Below are positions 46,033-55,670 of a DNA stretch of 64,000 nt, in pieces. The stretch's first letter is position 1. Every line of letters begins with the position of its first letter. The translations under genes were made by a program, and so were the position numbers. The notes below the pieces were generated by a model. The model was not told where the DNA came from. It worked only from the letters and a program-made list of their open reading frames with translations, and did not search any database. Source of the DNA: Spirosoma sordidisoli (lineage in GTDB: Bacteria > Bacteroidota > Bacteroidia > Cytophagales > Spirosomataceae); contig NZ_SBLB01000010.1 of NCBI RefSeq assembly GCF_004138325.1, positions 111,432 to 175,431 of the forward strand, given 5' to 3'.

Positions 46033-47475
46033 CTAGAACCTGAAATAAATAAATGGATTATAGGTGTTGGCAGCCAGGTAGGCTACCGCCATAACGAACA
46101 GACTGACCAGTCCCAGTACATAGGCCGTATCCAGGGTCAGGCGCGCCCAGTTCGTAGCCAGCCGCGTCAGCAGCCGTCGCCACACGTTCTGGAAACTATG
46201 ATAGACCGGCGTGGCCAGGATGAACCCCAGCCCCAGCGACACCAGCAGCTCGGCGTTGATGAAATAGCTGAGCGGATAAGCCACCGACTCGCCCGCCGGT
46301 ACCAGCCCCAGCATCTTGCCCAGATACGCCATGGCCGAGTTCAGATCGGCGGCCCGGAAAAAGACCCAGCCCACCAGCACCACCGCCAGCGTGTAGACAT
46401 GACCCACCAGGGCCGGCGCGCGGTCGAGTCGCCGGGCCAGACCGGCCCGCTCGATGAGCAGAAAAAGGCCATGGTACAGACCCCAGACAATGAAGTTCAG
46501 GCTGGCGCCGTGCCACAAACCCGTCACGAAGAACACGATCAGCAGGTTGCGGTAGGTGCGGGCTTTACTGCCCCGGTTCCCGCCCAGCGGAATATACAGG
46601 TAATCGCGGAACCAGCTCGACAGCGAGATATGCCAGCGACGCCAGAAATCCTGAATGGAGCGCGCAATGTAGGGGTAGTTGAAGTTCTCCTTGAAATCGA
46701 AACCGACCATCTTGCCGAGCCCGATGGCCATGTCCGAATAACCCGAAAAGTCGAAGTAAATCTGTAGCGAATAGGCCACGATACCGAGCCAGGCCGTGGC
46801 GGCCGGGTAACTGTCGGGGGGGGCGTTGAAGATGGTGTCGGCCAGGCTGGCGAAGGTGTTGGCCAGCAGCACTTTCTTGGCTAGTCCGATAATGAATCGT
46901 TCGGCACCGACGCCGAACTTTTCGAGCGTCACGCTGCGGTCGGTCAGCTCGGGGGCTATATCGGCATAGCGAACGATGGGCCCCGCAATCTGGTGCGGGA
47001 ACATGGCTACGTAGGTGCCGTAATCGAGAAAGCTGCGGTTGGCCCGAATACGACCCCAGTAAATATCGAGCGTGTAGGAAATACCCTGAAAGGTATAAAA
47101 GCTGATACCGATCGGCAGCGCAATCTGAGCCAGGGTGAGACTGTCCGAAACCGGCATGGCCAACGCTTCGGCAAAGCCCCGGGCCGAATCGACCAGAAAG
47201 TTGGTGTACTTGTAATAAAACAGCAGCGACAGGCTTCCTGCCAAGGAGAGCAGCAGCCCCGTCCGGCGTTTACCGGCTTCGATGAGTCGGCCAGCCAGAA
47301 AGTTGATAGCCGCCGACACCAGCAACACCAGCACCACCGGTCCTTCGCCCCAGGCGTAGAACAGCAGACTAGCCCCAAACAACAACGCATTTTTCCAACG
47401 GCGGGGCGTCAGGTAATAGGCGATGAGGAAAAAAGGAAGGTACAGAAACAGAAAAATCGCGGAACTGAACAGCAT
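46033..47475 (-). CDS. MBOAT O-acyltransferase (AlgI-like)
   Basis: 480 aa with about ten membrane helices. AlgI-type MBOAT moves acyl groups across the inner membrane for polysaccharide O-acetylation. Catalytic-region motifs are RRWHISLSSWFRDYLYIPLGGNRG near 288 and the His in LWHGASLNFIVWGLYHG near 325. It lies between the two AlgX/J-like genes, 37 nt before copy B and 77 nt after copy A on the minus strand. Which polymer is modified is not apparent. Confidence 0.9.
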   Translation of the reverse strand: MLFSSAIFLFLYLPFFLIAYYLTPRRWKNALLFGASLLFYAWGEGPVVLVLLVSAAINFLAGRLIEAGKRRTGLLLSLAGSLSLLFYYKYTNFLVDSARGFAEALAMPVSDSLTLAQIALPIGISFYTFQGISYTLDIYWGRIRANRSFLDYGTYVAMFPHQIAGPIVRYADIAPELTDRSVTLEKFGVGAERFIIGLAKKVLLANTFASLADTIFNAPPDSYPAATAWLGIVAYSLQIYFDFSGYSDMAIGLGKMVGFDFKENFNYPYIARSIQDFWRRWHISLSSWFRDYLYIPLGGNRGSKARTYRNLLIVFFVTGLWHGASLNFIVWGLYHGLFLLIERAGLARRLDRAPALVGHVYTLAVVLVGWVFFRAADLNSAMAYLGKMLGLVPAGESVAYPLSYFINAELLVSLGLGFILATPVYHSFQNVWRRLLTRLATNWARLTLDTAYVLGLVSLFVMAVAYLAANTYNPFIYFRF

Positions 47476-47552
47476 CAGGCGAATATAATTTGTGGCAAAG
47501 GTAGACTATTGGGTAGCGTCTTGCCAAAACTAGGCCCGAAAGGCGTAGGTAG

Positions 47553-48668
47553 CTAGAGTTGCGACAGCAAATTAATGTTTCGTTCTACGACTTCAAATAC
47601 CACAATATCAGGCTTTACCGCATTGAGCAAACGGGCGTCGAGCCGACAGTCGCGTACAAAAATTGACTCACTGAAATAGTGGGGTAAGTATTGCATGACA
47701 AACAAACTGAACGAGTCGCCAACGAACAGTAGCCGCGGCTGGCTACAGTCCGTTCCGGTAAACCGCAGAATGGGGTAGGGCGATCCGTAGCGTTGGGACA
47801 AGGTATCGGGGGGCGGCAGGCTTCGACCGTCGGTGCGCTGCACGTTATAATACAGCGGATCTTTAATGCGCTGCTGCAACCCGATCATACGCACCAGATC
47901 ACCCCCGAAACCGGGCGATGGCGTAATGGTATAGGCCGACGAGTCGACGACAGGCAGGCGCGCGTTCAGCCGGTGCAGGTGTTTCATCAGAGCCGCACAG
48001 CTAACCAGCGAACCAACGTTGTTCCAGTGGGTATCGGTCTGGTAGTAGAGCTGATAGCGTCGCTTGGCGGCTTGAAGGGTATCGCGCAGGTCGATGAAGT
48101 GAATACCTGGCAACCGGCTGATGTGACGGTGCAGCACATCCAGACGGGACGGTCGGTGGGGGTTGACCAGTTGTTCGGGCAGGTACTCGCTGTAAACAGA
48201 CTGGGCATCGGGCGGAACAACAACAATCAGCTGGCTGTGATAGCGGGCCAGCTCGGCCTGCCGATGGTGCAGGTGGGTCAGGAGGTTCGTCAGCGAATCG
48301 GCGGGCCAGGGAAGCAGGCCCCGGTGCTGATCCATGACTCTGTTTTCGCTGTTACCCAGAAAAAACCAGCCTTGTCGGCCGATGACTACTTTTTCGGGCA
48401 GGGGCGACTGGCCCAGCACAAACAGTTTCCAGCGGCTGTACACCTGAAACAAGGCATCGCGCCAGCCAAAGGTCTGTTTGTAATAAGCTTCAAAATCGCG
48501 CTTGTAACGCATGACGTGCGGAAACTCAAAAACGGGTCTGCGAAGCCGTTGTCGGTTTTCAGTGTTCTCGAACGAAACCGACAGCCCCAGCATGCAGTCA
48601 GCAGTGGGCAGCAGGAGCAACAGGGCAAATAACAAAGCAGTTAACTTGTACGTAAACGGATGCCTCAT
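47553..48668 (-). CDS. AlgX/AlgJ-like SGNH-fold protein, copy A
   Basis: 371 aa with an N-terminal anchor (about 8-28). Same layout as copy B: TFGWRDALFQVYSRWKLFVLGQSPLPEKVVIGRQGWFFLGN near 66-105, catalytic TDTHWNNVG near 210, and GDSFSLFVM near 315. The two copies are clearly homologous over their length, but the central regions are distinct, so the duplication is not recent. First gene of the minus-strand O-acylation set. Confidence 0.85.
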   Translation of the reverse strand: MRHPFTYKLTALLFALLLLLPTADCMLGLSVSFENTENRQRLRRPVFEFPHVMRYKRDFEAYYKQTFGWRDALFQVYSRWKLFVLGQSPLPEKVVIGRQGWFFLGNSENRVMDQHRGLLPWPADSLTNLLTHLHHRQAELARYHSQLIVVVPPDAQSVYSEYLPEQLVNPHRPSRLDVLHRHISRLPGIHFIDLRDTLQAAKRRYQLYYQTDTHWNNVGSLVSCAALMKHLHRLNARLPVVDSSAYTITPSPGFGGDLVRMIGLQQRIKDPLYYNVQRTDGRSLPPPDTLSQRYGSPYPILRFTGTDCSQPRLLFVGDSFSLFVMQYLPHYFSESIFVRDCRLDARLLNAVKPDIVVFEVVERNINLLSQL

Positions 48669-48985
48669 ACCGGCCTGGATAAAGAGTAAGTGTGGAGCCT
48701 ATCCCTTAAAGAAGAGATGATTACAAACTTAATTTATTGCTGATACATCGGTAAAGTAGAGAGAGTTGTGTCGAAACGGGTAGATTTGTTTAGTTAGCTG
48801 AAAGTGGTTCATTCAGAGTGCTTTGTATGATTAACTTTGTCTGTTCGGGCTGGGCGGGCCAGTATTGAATTTCGTAAGCGGTAACTAGCCGTGGCGACGT
48901 ATACGTTGTGGTTCAGTTGATTAGATCTGATTGTATGAGTCTGGTGACGACTACATACCGGTGCCGGCTGCTGCGGATATCCTCG
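48669..48985. other. 317-nt intergenic gap
   Basis: A/T-rich sequence between divergent genes. It contains TAACTTTG (48832-48839), a plus-strand -7 match without a clear -33 partner. Nothing else is recognised. An in-frame ATG for the downstream hydrolase at 48935 is possible. Confidence 0.4.
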
Positions 48986-49987
48986 ATGCGATACGTGGTT
49001 GGGGTGTTGATGCTTGTCGGTATGGCCCGCTGTACGGCCGATTATCCGGCTACGAATACGGCCGTGCCGCCACAATCGACGGGACCTGTATCGACTACGC
49101 CCGCTCCGGCAACGACTACGCCCGGCTCGACCCCGCCGACTAGCCCAGCAACGTCGGTAGACACCCTGACAGCGCTACCGCCCCCCCGTTTCGAGCCTGA
49201 CGGGGGCAATCTGTACGCAGGTACGCCCGTACGACTGGTGGCCGACTCGCTACCGCCCCAGGCCGTTGTCGAGTATTCGGTTGATCAGGGCGTGAGCTGG
49301 ACAGTGGGCGATCGGTTTCCGCTGATGGATGGGGGCGTACTGCTGGCCCGGGTTCGGGTGGGCACAAAAGCCGCGCAGCGTCGCAGCAGACCGTTTTCGG
49401 TGTATTTCAACCGGGTGCTGATAATCGGCAACAGCATCATGGAGCATCTGCCGGTGCCGTCGTTGGGCTGGTTCAATAGTAACGGAATGGCCGCTTCGTC
49501 TCCGCAGCACGATTTTGTCTATCTGCTGACGCAGCAGCTCAAAGCCCTACAGCCAGCTGTGGTGGTCAGGCTACAGAACGGGGGCAGCTTTGAACGAAAT
49601 TACGCGCAGATGAACCTGGCCGACTGGGATGAATCGCTGCGGTTTGCTCCTGACCTTGTTGTTGTGCGGATTGCCGAGAATGTAGCCGAAGACCAGGTAG
49701 ACCGGCTCCGTTTCGAAACGTATTACCGCAACCTGCTAACCCGCTTCGCGGCCAGCGCCGGGCCAGTGAAGATCGTCTGCTCAACGAGTTTCTGGAACCA
49801 GCCGCGTACCGACGCCATCATCCGCAGCGTGGCCGCTGAAAAAGGATACCCGGTGGCTGACCTGAGCGCGCTGGTCGATAAACCGGAGTATATGGCCAGC
49901 CAGTATAAAAACCCCGACGTGGCCCGGCACCCTAACGATCGCGGCATGCAGCAGATCGCCAGTCTGTTGTGGGCCAGTATTCAGTGA
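48986..49987 (+). CDS. Secreted SGNH/GDSL-type hydrolase
   Basis: 333 aa from the ATG at 48986; starts at 48935 or 48908 are possible. The hydrophobic N-terminus ends MARC|TADYP, a lipoprotein-like but imperfect site (Arg before Cys). A Pro/Thr/Ser-rich linker (about 20-65) leads to a chitobiase-like beta module (PPQAVVEYSVDQGVSWTVG near 105-150). The SGNH domain has the nucleophile in LIIGNSIM (Ser near 153) and the C-terminal His in HPNDRGM near 320. An esterase acting on the same surface glycan as the neighbouring O-acylation genes is plausible. Confidence 0.75.
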   Translation: MRYVVGVLMLVGMARCTADYPATNTAVPPQSTGPVSTTPAPATTTPGSTPPTSPATSVDTLTALPPPRFEPDGGNLYAGTPVRLVADSLPPQAVVEYSVDQGVSWTVGDRFPLMDGGVLLARVRVGTKAAQRRSRPFSVYFNRVLIIGNSIMEHLPVPSLGWFNSNGMAASSPQHDFVYLLTQQLKALQPAVVVRLQNGGSFERNYAQMNLADWDESLRFAPDLVVVRIAENVAEDQVDRLRFETYYRNLLTRFAASAGPVKIVCSTSFWNQPRTDAIIRSVAAEKGYPVADLSALVDKPEYMASQYKNPDVARHPNDRGMQQIASLLWASIQ

Positions 49988-50002
49988 CCGAACTGGCTAC
50001 TA

Positions 50003-50044
50003 CGCCAGCAGCCGCTACTGACGGGTCAATAGCGGCTGCTGGCG
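50003..50044. terminator. Bidirectional terminator after the SGNH hydrolase
   Basis: cgccagcagccgct (50003-50016) pairs with agcggctgctggcg (50031-50044), a 14-bp perfect stem with a 14-nt loop between convergent genes. Confidence 0.72.
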
Positions 50045-50060
50045 CATAGGATAAGACGGA

Positions 50061-50693
50061 TCAGAAGAACGACAATCGCAGAATGAAAGGACTGCTGCCG
50101 TAAATAGCCCGGGCCACGCTGCTGTTGGCGTTCAGGTTATAAAGCGCCGTCAGGTTAACCCCAAACCGGCGGCTGATGGGCTGCATATACGTCAGGCCCA
50201 GCAGGGGAGACGTAAGCCCAAGGCTGGCTTTCTGGTTCAGCTGGTCGTACCGCACCTGGATGGTCGTATTTTCTACTTCGCCATGCAGGTACAGATTGGG
50301 CAAAATGGACGGAATGGCTTCGTACATCACAAAACCGCGGCCACCGTACTGGTTGTAGGTTTCGACGGGTACCGTTGAGCCGGTGTTGGTGATGCCTTTG
50401 TAACGCGTGTACGTATAGCTGGCCCCGACGCCAACCAGCAGTCGCTCGGTGGCCTGATAGGCAATAACGGGCGATGCGCCCAGGCTAAACGGGTTGCCAA
50501 ACCGGAAGCCATTGATACCACCCCCGAACCGAAGCCGCTGGCCGAACGGGAGAGGACGACCTTCGGGAGTCTGGGTGCGGAGCGGGTCTTTGCCCTGGTC
50601 GCGCCGGTCTTCGGGATCTTCGGTAAGCTGCCCGAAGCTTACGGTGCTGCTGAGCAGAGCCGCGATGACGAGTATTTTCTGGATATGATTCAT
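50061..50693 (-). CDS. Predicted outer-membrane beta-barrel protein
   Basis: 210 aa with a signal peptide (about 1-21, ending SFG|Q). Alternating aromatic/hydrophobic strands (LRFGGGINGFRFG, LLVGVGASYTYTRYKG, YLHGEVENTTIQVRY, FGVNLTALYNLNAN) and a C-terminal Phe (FILRLSFF) are typical of small outer-membrane barrels. Function unknown. Confidence 0.7.
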   Translation of the reverse strand: MNHIQKILVIAALLSSTVSFGQLTEDPEDRRDQGKDPLRTQTPEGRPLPFGQRLRFGGGINGFRFGNPFSLGASPVIAYQATERLLVGVGASYTYTRYKGITNTGSTVPVETYNQYGGRGFVMYEAIPSILPNLYLHGEVENTTIQVRYDQLNQKASLGLTSPLLGLTYMQPISRRFGVNLTALYNLNANSSVARAIYGSSPFILRLSFF

Positions 50694-50815
50694 GATGATG
50701 CGAAAGTGCTATTCAGCACGATTAGTAACGAAATCGGCCCGTTCAATAGTACGCAGGTGGACCATACCCTGTTGCATTCCCTCAGAATGACTCGTTTGTC
50801 GGCCTAACCGTTCAG

Positions 50816-51448
50816 TCAGAACGTAAATTCTTTTACTTCAGGGTCGTTCAGCAGCCGTTTGATGCATTTCTCGTGGTTTTTCTCCGAGCCGCTCACCCGC
50901 CAGTGGCCGATAATCTCCGTACCGATCCGCTGCTGATGACTGCGCGTGGGCGAAAGACCGCACTCTTCGAAAAACTTCTCGTACTGAGCCAGTGTCTTGT
51001 TCCGGAAAGGAGTCACAATCTTGTACTCCCGCAGCTGATTCCACTTGCTGATGCGCCTGGACAGGCCCGACAACAGCAACAACGATCCCAGCACGAACCC
51101 GAAACCCGTCAGCGCAATGTCGTACTGACCGCTGCCCAGACACATCCCCAGCGCCGACACGACCCATACGACCGCGGCTGTGGTCAGGCCCTTGACCCGG
51201 TTCTCTTCCCGGAAAATGATGCCGGCACCCAGAAATCCGATGCCATTGACAATGTTGGCCGCAATACGATCGGTGCTGTTGCCGCCAATCCGTACCGACA
51301 CCATCGTGAACAGCGCCGAGCCAACGCAGATCATGATCATGGTCCGGAACCCGGCGGCCTTACCGCGGTATTCGCGCTCGGCCCCGATCAGCCCGCCAAC
51401 CAGCAAAGCCGCCACCAGGCGGAGTATGTCTTCTTCAGAAAAAAGCAT
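50816..51448 (-). CDS. MgtC/SapB-family inner-membrane protein
   Basis: 210 aa. The MgtC core has LVAALLVGGLIGAEREYRGKAAGFRTMIMICVGSALFTMVS near 12-52 and RIAANIVNGIGFLGAGIIFREENRVKGLTTAAVVWVVSALGMCLGSG near 62-108, about five membrane helices. The C-terminal ~80 residues form an ACT-like soluble tail. MgtC homologues inhibit ATP synthase or respond to low Mg in some bacteria; the role here is unknown. It is divergent from uvrA. Confidence 0.9.
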   Translation of the reverse strand: MLFSEEDILRLVAALLVGGLIGAEREYRGKAAGFRTMIMICVGSALFTMVSVRIGGNSTDRIAANIVNGIGFLGAGIIFREENRVKGLTTAAVVWVVSALGMCLGSGQYDIALTGFGFVLGSLLLLSGLSRRISKWNQLREYKIVTPFRNKTLAQYEKFFEECGLSPTRSHQQRIGTEIIGHWRVSGSEKNHEKCIKRLLNDPEVKEFTF

Positions 51449-51619
51449 CGGATCAGGTGAAAAATGTAATAATACGCCTGTACGCTGAGTAACGATTGGC
51501 CGACCCGGACAAATGCCCCCCGACTTATTCAGAATCCCCTATCCATTACTCGTTTTTGCCGAACCTAACCGACCCTAAAACCGTTAAAACCTAGATAGAG
51601 TTTACCCTACTGACTCCGA

Positions 51620-54538
51620 ATGAATTCAACCACGGAAACCGAACCACTGCGTTCCGTTGACCACCTCGACCCCCGGCAGTTTATTATCATCAAAGGGGCG
51701 AAAGTACATAATCTGAAAGGAATTGACGTTGCCATTCCGCGCAACAAGCTGGTGGTACTGACGGGCCTGTCGGGTTCCGGTAAATCATCGCTGGCGTTCG
51801 ATACGCTCTTTGCCGAAGGGCAGCGGATGTATGTCGAAAGCCTGAGCAGCTACGCCCGGCAGTTTCTGGGCCGGATGGAAAAACCCGAGGTCGAGTACAT
51901 CAAAGGGGTGTCGCCGGCCATCGCCATCGAACAGAAAGTCTCGACCCGTAACCCGCGCTCTACTGTGGGCACTTCGACCGAGATTTACGACTACCTCAAG
52001 CTGCTGTTTGCCCGGGCCGGTGTTACTTACTCGCCCGTGTCGGGCCGGGAGGTGCGCCGGGATAGCGTTACCGATGTGGTCAACTACATCTTCTCCTTTG
52101 AGGCTGGTCCAGATGGCGCTGCTCAGCGCGTCATGATTACGACGCCCCTGATCATCCACGAAGGCCGAACGCTCGACTACGAATTGAAAATCCTGCTTCA
52201 GAAAGGCTACACCCGTATTGTGGCCGATGGCGATTCGACGGGTCGGCAGGTGATGCAGATCGAAGACCTGCTCGAAGCCGATGGCACAGTCGCATCGGCG
52301 CTGCCGCCTTTTCTGGAAATCCTCATCGACCGGGGCACCGTAACGTTCGATGAACAGGGCCAGCCCGACGAAGATACGCAATACCGCTTTTCTGACTCGG
52401 TACAAACGGCTTTCAACGAAGGCGATGGCGTATGCCGGGTCGATGTGGTCGGTAAAGAGTCGCGTACCTTCTCCGACAAGTTTGAGCTGGACGGCATCGC
52501 CTTCGAGGAGCCGAGTGTAAACCTGTTTACGTTCAACAACCCCTACGGAGCCTGCCGCCGGTGCGACGGTTTCGGAAAAGTGCTTGGTATCGATCCTGAT
52601 CTGGTCATTCCCGACAAAAACCTGTCGGTCTTCGAAGGGGCCATTATGCCGTGGCGGAGCGAAAAGATGAGTGAGGAGTTTCTGAAGCCGCTGCTGCGGA
52701 ACGGTATCCGCTTCGACTTTCCCATCCATCGGCCCTACAAAGACCTGACCCCCGCCGAGCAGGAGTTGCTCTGGACGGGTAACAAATACTTCGACGGGCT
52801 CAACGCCTTTTTTCAGTACGTTGAAAGCCAGACCTTCAAGGTGCAGTACCGCGTGATGCTGTCACGCTACCGGGGCAAAACGACCTGTCCCGAATGTCGG
52901 GGGTCGCGCCTGCGCCGGGATGCGAGCTACGTAAAAGTGGCGGGCAAATCGATTACGGATCTCGTACTCATGCCTATTACCCAAACGGCGGCTTTCTTCC
53001 GCGAGCTGGACCTGCCCGCTCACCAGCAGCAGGTTGCCAACCGAATCCTGATCGAAATCCGCAATCGGCTCGATTATATGGAGCGCGTTGGGCTGGGCTA
53101 CCTGACGCTCAACCGCCTGACCAACTCGCTCTCGGGGGGCGAATACCAGCGGATCAAGCTGGCTACCTCGCTCGGCTCGGCCCTGGTCGGGTCGATGTAT
53201 ATTCTCGACGAACCCAGCATTGGGCTGCACCCCCGCGATACCAAACGGCTGGTCAGCGTACTCGAATCGCTCCGCGATATGGGCAATACCGTCATCGTCG
53301 TTGAGCACGAAGAAGAAGTCATGCGGGCGGCTGATCAGCTCATCGATATCGGTCCCGACGCCGGTACGGGGGGCGGCCATCTGGTATTTCAGGGGACGCT
53401 GAACGATGCTCTGCTGGAAACGGGGATTGACCACCTGCTCCCGGCCAACCCGGCCCTGCGGTCCCATACGCTCGACTTCCTGACGGGTCGCGAAACGGTG
53501 CCGGTGCCGGCTTTCCGGCGTAAGGCAACGAACTACATCGAGCTGAAAGGCGCCCGGGAAAACAACCTGAAAGACGTAGACGTGCGGATTCCGCTCAATA
53601 CGCTGACGGTTGTAACGGGTGTGTCGGGGTCGGGAAAAAGTACACTCATCCGGAAGGTGCTGTACCCGGCGCTGATGCGTCACAAAGGCGATGCGGCCGA
53701 AGAAGCCGGCAAATACGCCGAGCTGAGCGGCTCGCTCGATCGGGTGCAGGCCATCGAAATGATCGACCAGAACCCCATCGGCAAGTCGAGCCGGTCTAAC
53801 CCGGTTACTTATATCAAAGCCTACGACTACCTCCGGCAGGTCATGGCCGAACAGCCCGTGTCGAAGTCGCGGGGATACAAGCCGAGCCATTTCTCGTTCA
53901 ACGTCGATGGCGGTCGCTGCGAGGTTTGCCAGGGCGAGGGCGAAGTAAAGATCGAGATGCAGTTCATGGCCGACATCTACCTCCGGTGCGAGGGTTGCGG
54001 AGGCCGCCGGTTCAAGCAGGAAATTCTGGAGGTGGCCCTGCGCGACAAGAACGTGTCGGACATCCTGGACATGACCGTCGATGAAGCGATTGAGTTTTTC
54101 CGGGAGGCCGAACCGAAGATGGCCGATAAACTCATGCCGTTGCAGGAGGTCGGGCTGGGCTACATCGGCCTGGGTCAGTCGTCGAATACCCTCTCGGGGG
54201 GCGAGGCTCAGCGCGTGAAGCTGGCGTCGTTCCTGGGTAAAGGCAATCCTAATAAAGGCGGTACGCTGTTTATCTTCGATGAGCCAACGACGGGGCTGCA
54301 CTTCCACGACATCCGCAAGCTCCTGTCGGCCATCAACGCCCTCGTCGACCAGGGGGATTCGGTCCTGATCATCGAGCACAATATGGAGGTCATCAAGAGT
54401 GCCGACCATATCATCGACCTGGGCCCGGAAGGGGGCGAAACGGGCGGCTATGTAACGTTTACGGGTACGCCCGAAGCCATGGTCGCCCTTCCCGAAGGCG
54501 AGAACTACACTGCCGATTTTCTGCGCGGCAAGGTGTAA
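51620..54538 (+). CDS. uvrA: UvrABC excinuclease ATPase subunit A
   Basis: 972 aa, normal length. The damage-recognition ATPase of nucleotide excision repair. Two tandem ABC modules have Walker A GLSGSGKSS near 52 and GVSGSGKST near 670, LSGGEYQRIKLA near 505 and LSGGEAQRVKLA near 860, and zinc fingers CRRC/CPEC and CEVC with CEGCGG. The IEQKVSTRNPRSTVGT region is conserved. It stands alone on its strand. Confidence 0.96.
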   Translation: MNSTTETEPLRSVDHLDPRQFIIIKGAKVHNLKGIDVAIPRNKLVVLTGLSGSGKSSLAFDTLFAEGQRMYVESLSSYARQFLGRMEKPEVEYIKGVSPAIAIEQKVSTRNPRSTVGTSTEIYDYLKLLFARAGVTYSPVSGREVRRDSVTDVVNYIFSFEAGPDGAAQRVMITTPLIIHEGRTLDYELKILLQKGYTRIVADGDSTGRQVMQIEDLLEADGTVASALPPFLEILIDRGTVTFDEQGQPDEDTQYRFSDSVQTAFNEGDGVCRVDVVGKESRTFSDKFELDGIAFEEPSVNLFTFNNPYGACRRCDGFGKVLGIDPDLVIPDKNLSVFEGAIMPWRSEKMSEEFLKPLLRNGIRFDFPIHRPYKDLTPAEQELLWTGNKYFDGLNAFFQYVESQTFKVQYRVMLSRYRGKTTCPECRGSRLRRDASYVKVAGKSITDLVLMPITQTAAFFRELDLPAHQQQVANRILIEIRNRLDYMERVGLGYLTLNRLTNSLSGGEYQRIKLATSLGSALVGSMYILDEPSIGLHPRDTKRLVSVLESLRDMGNTVIVVEHEEEVMRAADQLIDIGPDAGTGGGHLVFQGTLNDALLETGIDHLLPANPALRSHTLDFLTGRETVPVPAFRRKATNYIELKGARENNLKDVDVRIPLNTLTVVTGVSGSGKSTLIRKVLYPALMRHKGDAAEEAGKYAELSGSLDRVQAIEMIDQNPIGKSSRSNPVTYIKAYDYLRQVMAEQPVSKSRGYKPSHFSFNVDGGRCEVCQGEGEVKIEMQFMADIYLRCEGCGGRRFKQEILEVALRDKNVSDILDMTVDEAIEFFREAEPKMADKLMPLQEVGLGYIGLGQSSNTLSGGEAQRVKLASFLGKGNPNKGGTLFIFDEPTTGLHFHDIRKLLSAINALVDQGDSVLIIEHNMEVIKSADHIIDLGPEGGETGGYVTFTGTPEAMVALPEGENYTADFLRGKV

Positions 54539-55670
54539 GGGTATCATATCGATAGCGCCATGCTGCCGCCGTGTAATCGATAAACCAACTTCCGGAGCAA
54601 GGGTTGCGAAATAACAGCGCCAGACAGTACAAATATGTAGGCGCACCTTCTGTTATACATATTGTACCAAACACAATCCCGCCGTATCAGGTAGAATCAT
54701 TCTACCTGATACGGCGGGATTGTGTTTGGTATGCCTGATTATAAGCGGTTGAGGGCCGTTCCGGTACGCGCTCCTGAAAAATACCCAAGTCTTTAAGTGC
54801 TGATTGGCCCGGAATGGCGCGCTTTCTTCCTGATGGCTTTGCCCACCCTGCAGGCTTGCGCCCTGTGCAGTTGTTACGCCCCCTGATTTACGCGGCTTCT
54901 ACGGTTTTATACGATAAAAAAGCTGGCCTGTTCCCAATTTTCACCACTGAGTAAGCTCATCATTGTCATTTTTATCATAAACCAAAAGGTTGTATACGCA
55001 ATAAATAGGCCAATTATTACTAAAAAGTTTAAGCATTTTTACTTATTAACAATTTTTTGCGAAACTTTCTACAACTCCCCCCGTCTTAGTCAGTGGTGAC
55101 ATATCATCTGAATAATGGTTGATAGGCAATATGTCATTTGGCTAGAACCAGTACAACCCAAAATGTGGTATGCTATGAGAGAATTATACAAAATTTTTTT
55201 TGAAGTCATGCTGGCCACCATGTCTTCGGCTTTAAGTAGAATCCTCAGGGTACTGCCTACCCGCCTTAGTCGCAAAAATCCGTCGGGCATTACACTTACT
55301 GGATGGGGGTTCTTTACAACCTGGATATCCTATCAGATCCAATCGACCACTATCCGGAACGAGATACTATGGCCCCTGCAGAAAGCGACCAGTTTTGACT
55401 TCGACTTTACCAAGCCAGCTTATATCTACAACGATGCACTGATGCCTGAATCAGCTACTACGTCTCTCTTTAAATCGGCCCGGTTCTGGGCTATTGTATC
55501 TGTGGCAACCCGAAGCGTTAGCATGAAACGCTTTTCGGTAGTCGCCTGCTAGACGCTCAATCCCTGGATTGACTTAATAGATAGTGTCTACGTTGACGGA
55601 GAGCTGGTTTCGCGGACCAGCAACTCGTCAGCGCATCAACAACAATTTTTCACAAATCCCCAAACAATTC
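54539..55670. other. 1.1-kb intergenic region
   Basis: The longest gene-free stretch. It starts with a small hairpin (gtacaaatatgta at 54627-54639 with tacatattgtac at 54656-54667) and the 67-nt palindrome. Then follows A/T-rich DNA with short frames, including a 145-aa frame at 55115-55552 with odd composition and no recognised motif that I do not call a gene. No RNA gene or transposase is recognised. Confidence 0.6.
54665..54731. repeat. Perfect 67-nt palindrome downstream of uvrA
   Basis: 33 bases at 54665-54697 are the exact reverse complement of 54699-54731, with one central base. It lies 127 nt after the uvrA stop and overlaps the preceding small hairpin. There is no T-run, so simple termination is not its obvious role. 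Confidence 0.9.

Noticed and set aside
52862..54646. 594-aa frame antisense to uvrA
   Set aside because: Lies wholly across uvrA and beyond; typical mirror frame in GC-rich coding DNA with no domain.
55115..55552. 145-aa frame in the gap before the TonB-dependent receptor
   Set aside because: Unusual composition, no recognised motif and a start in A/T-rich DNA; low coding potential. Kept only as part of the gap description.
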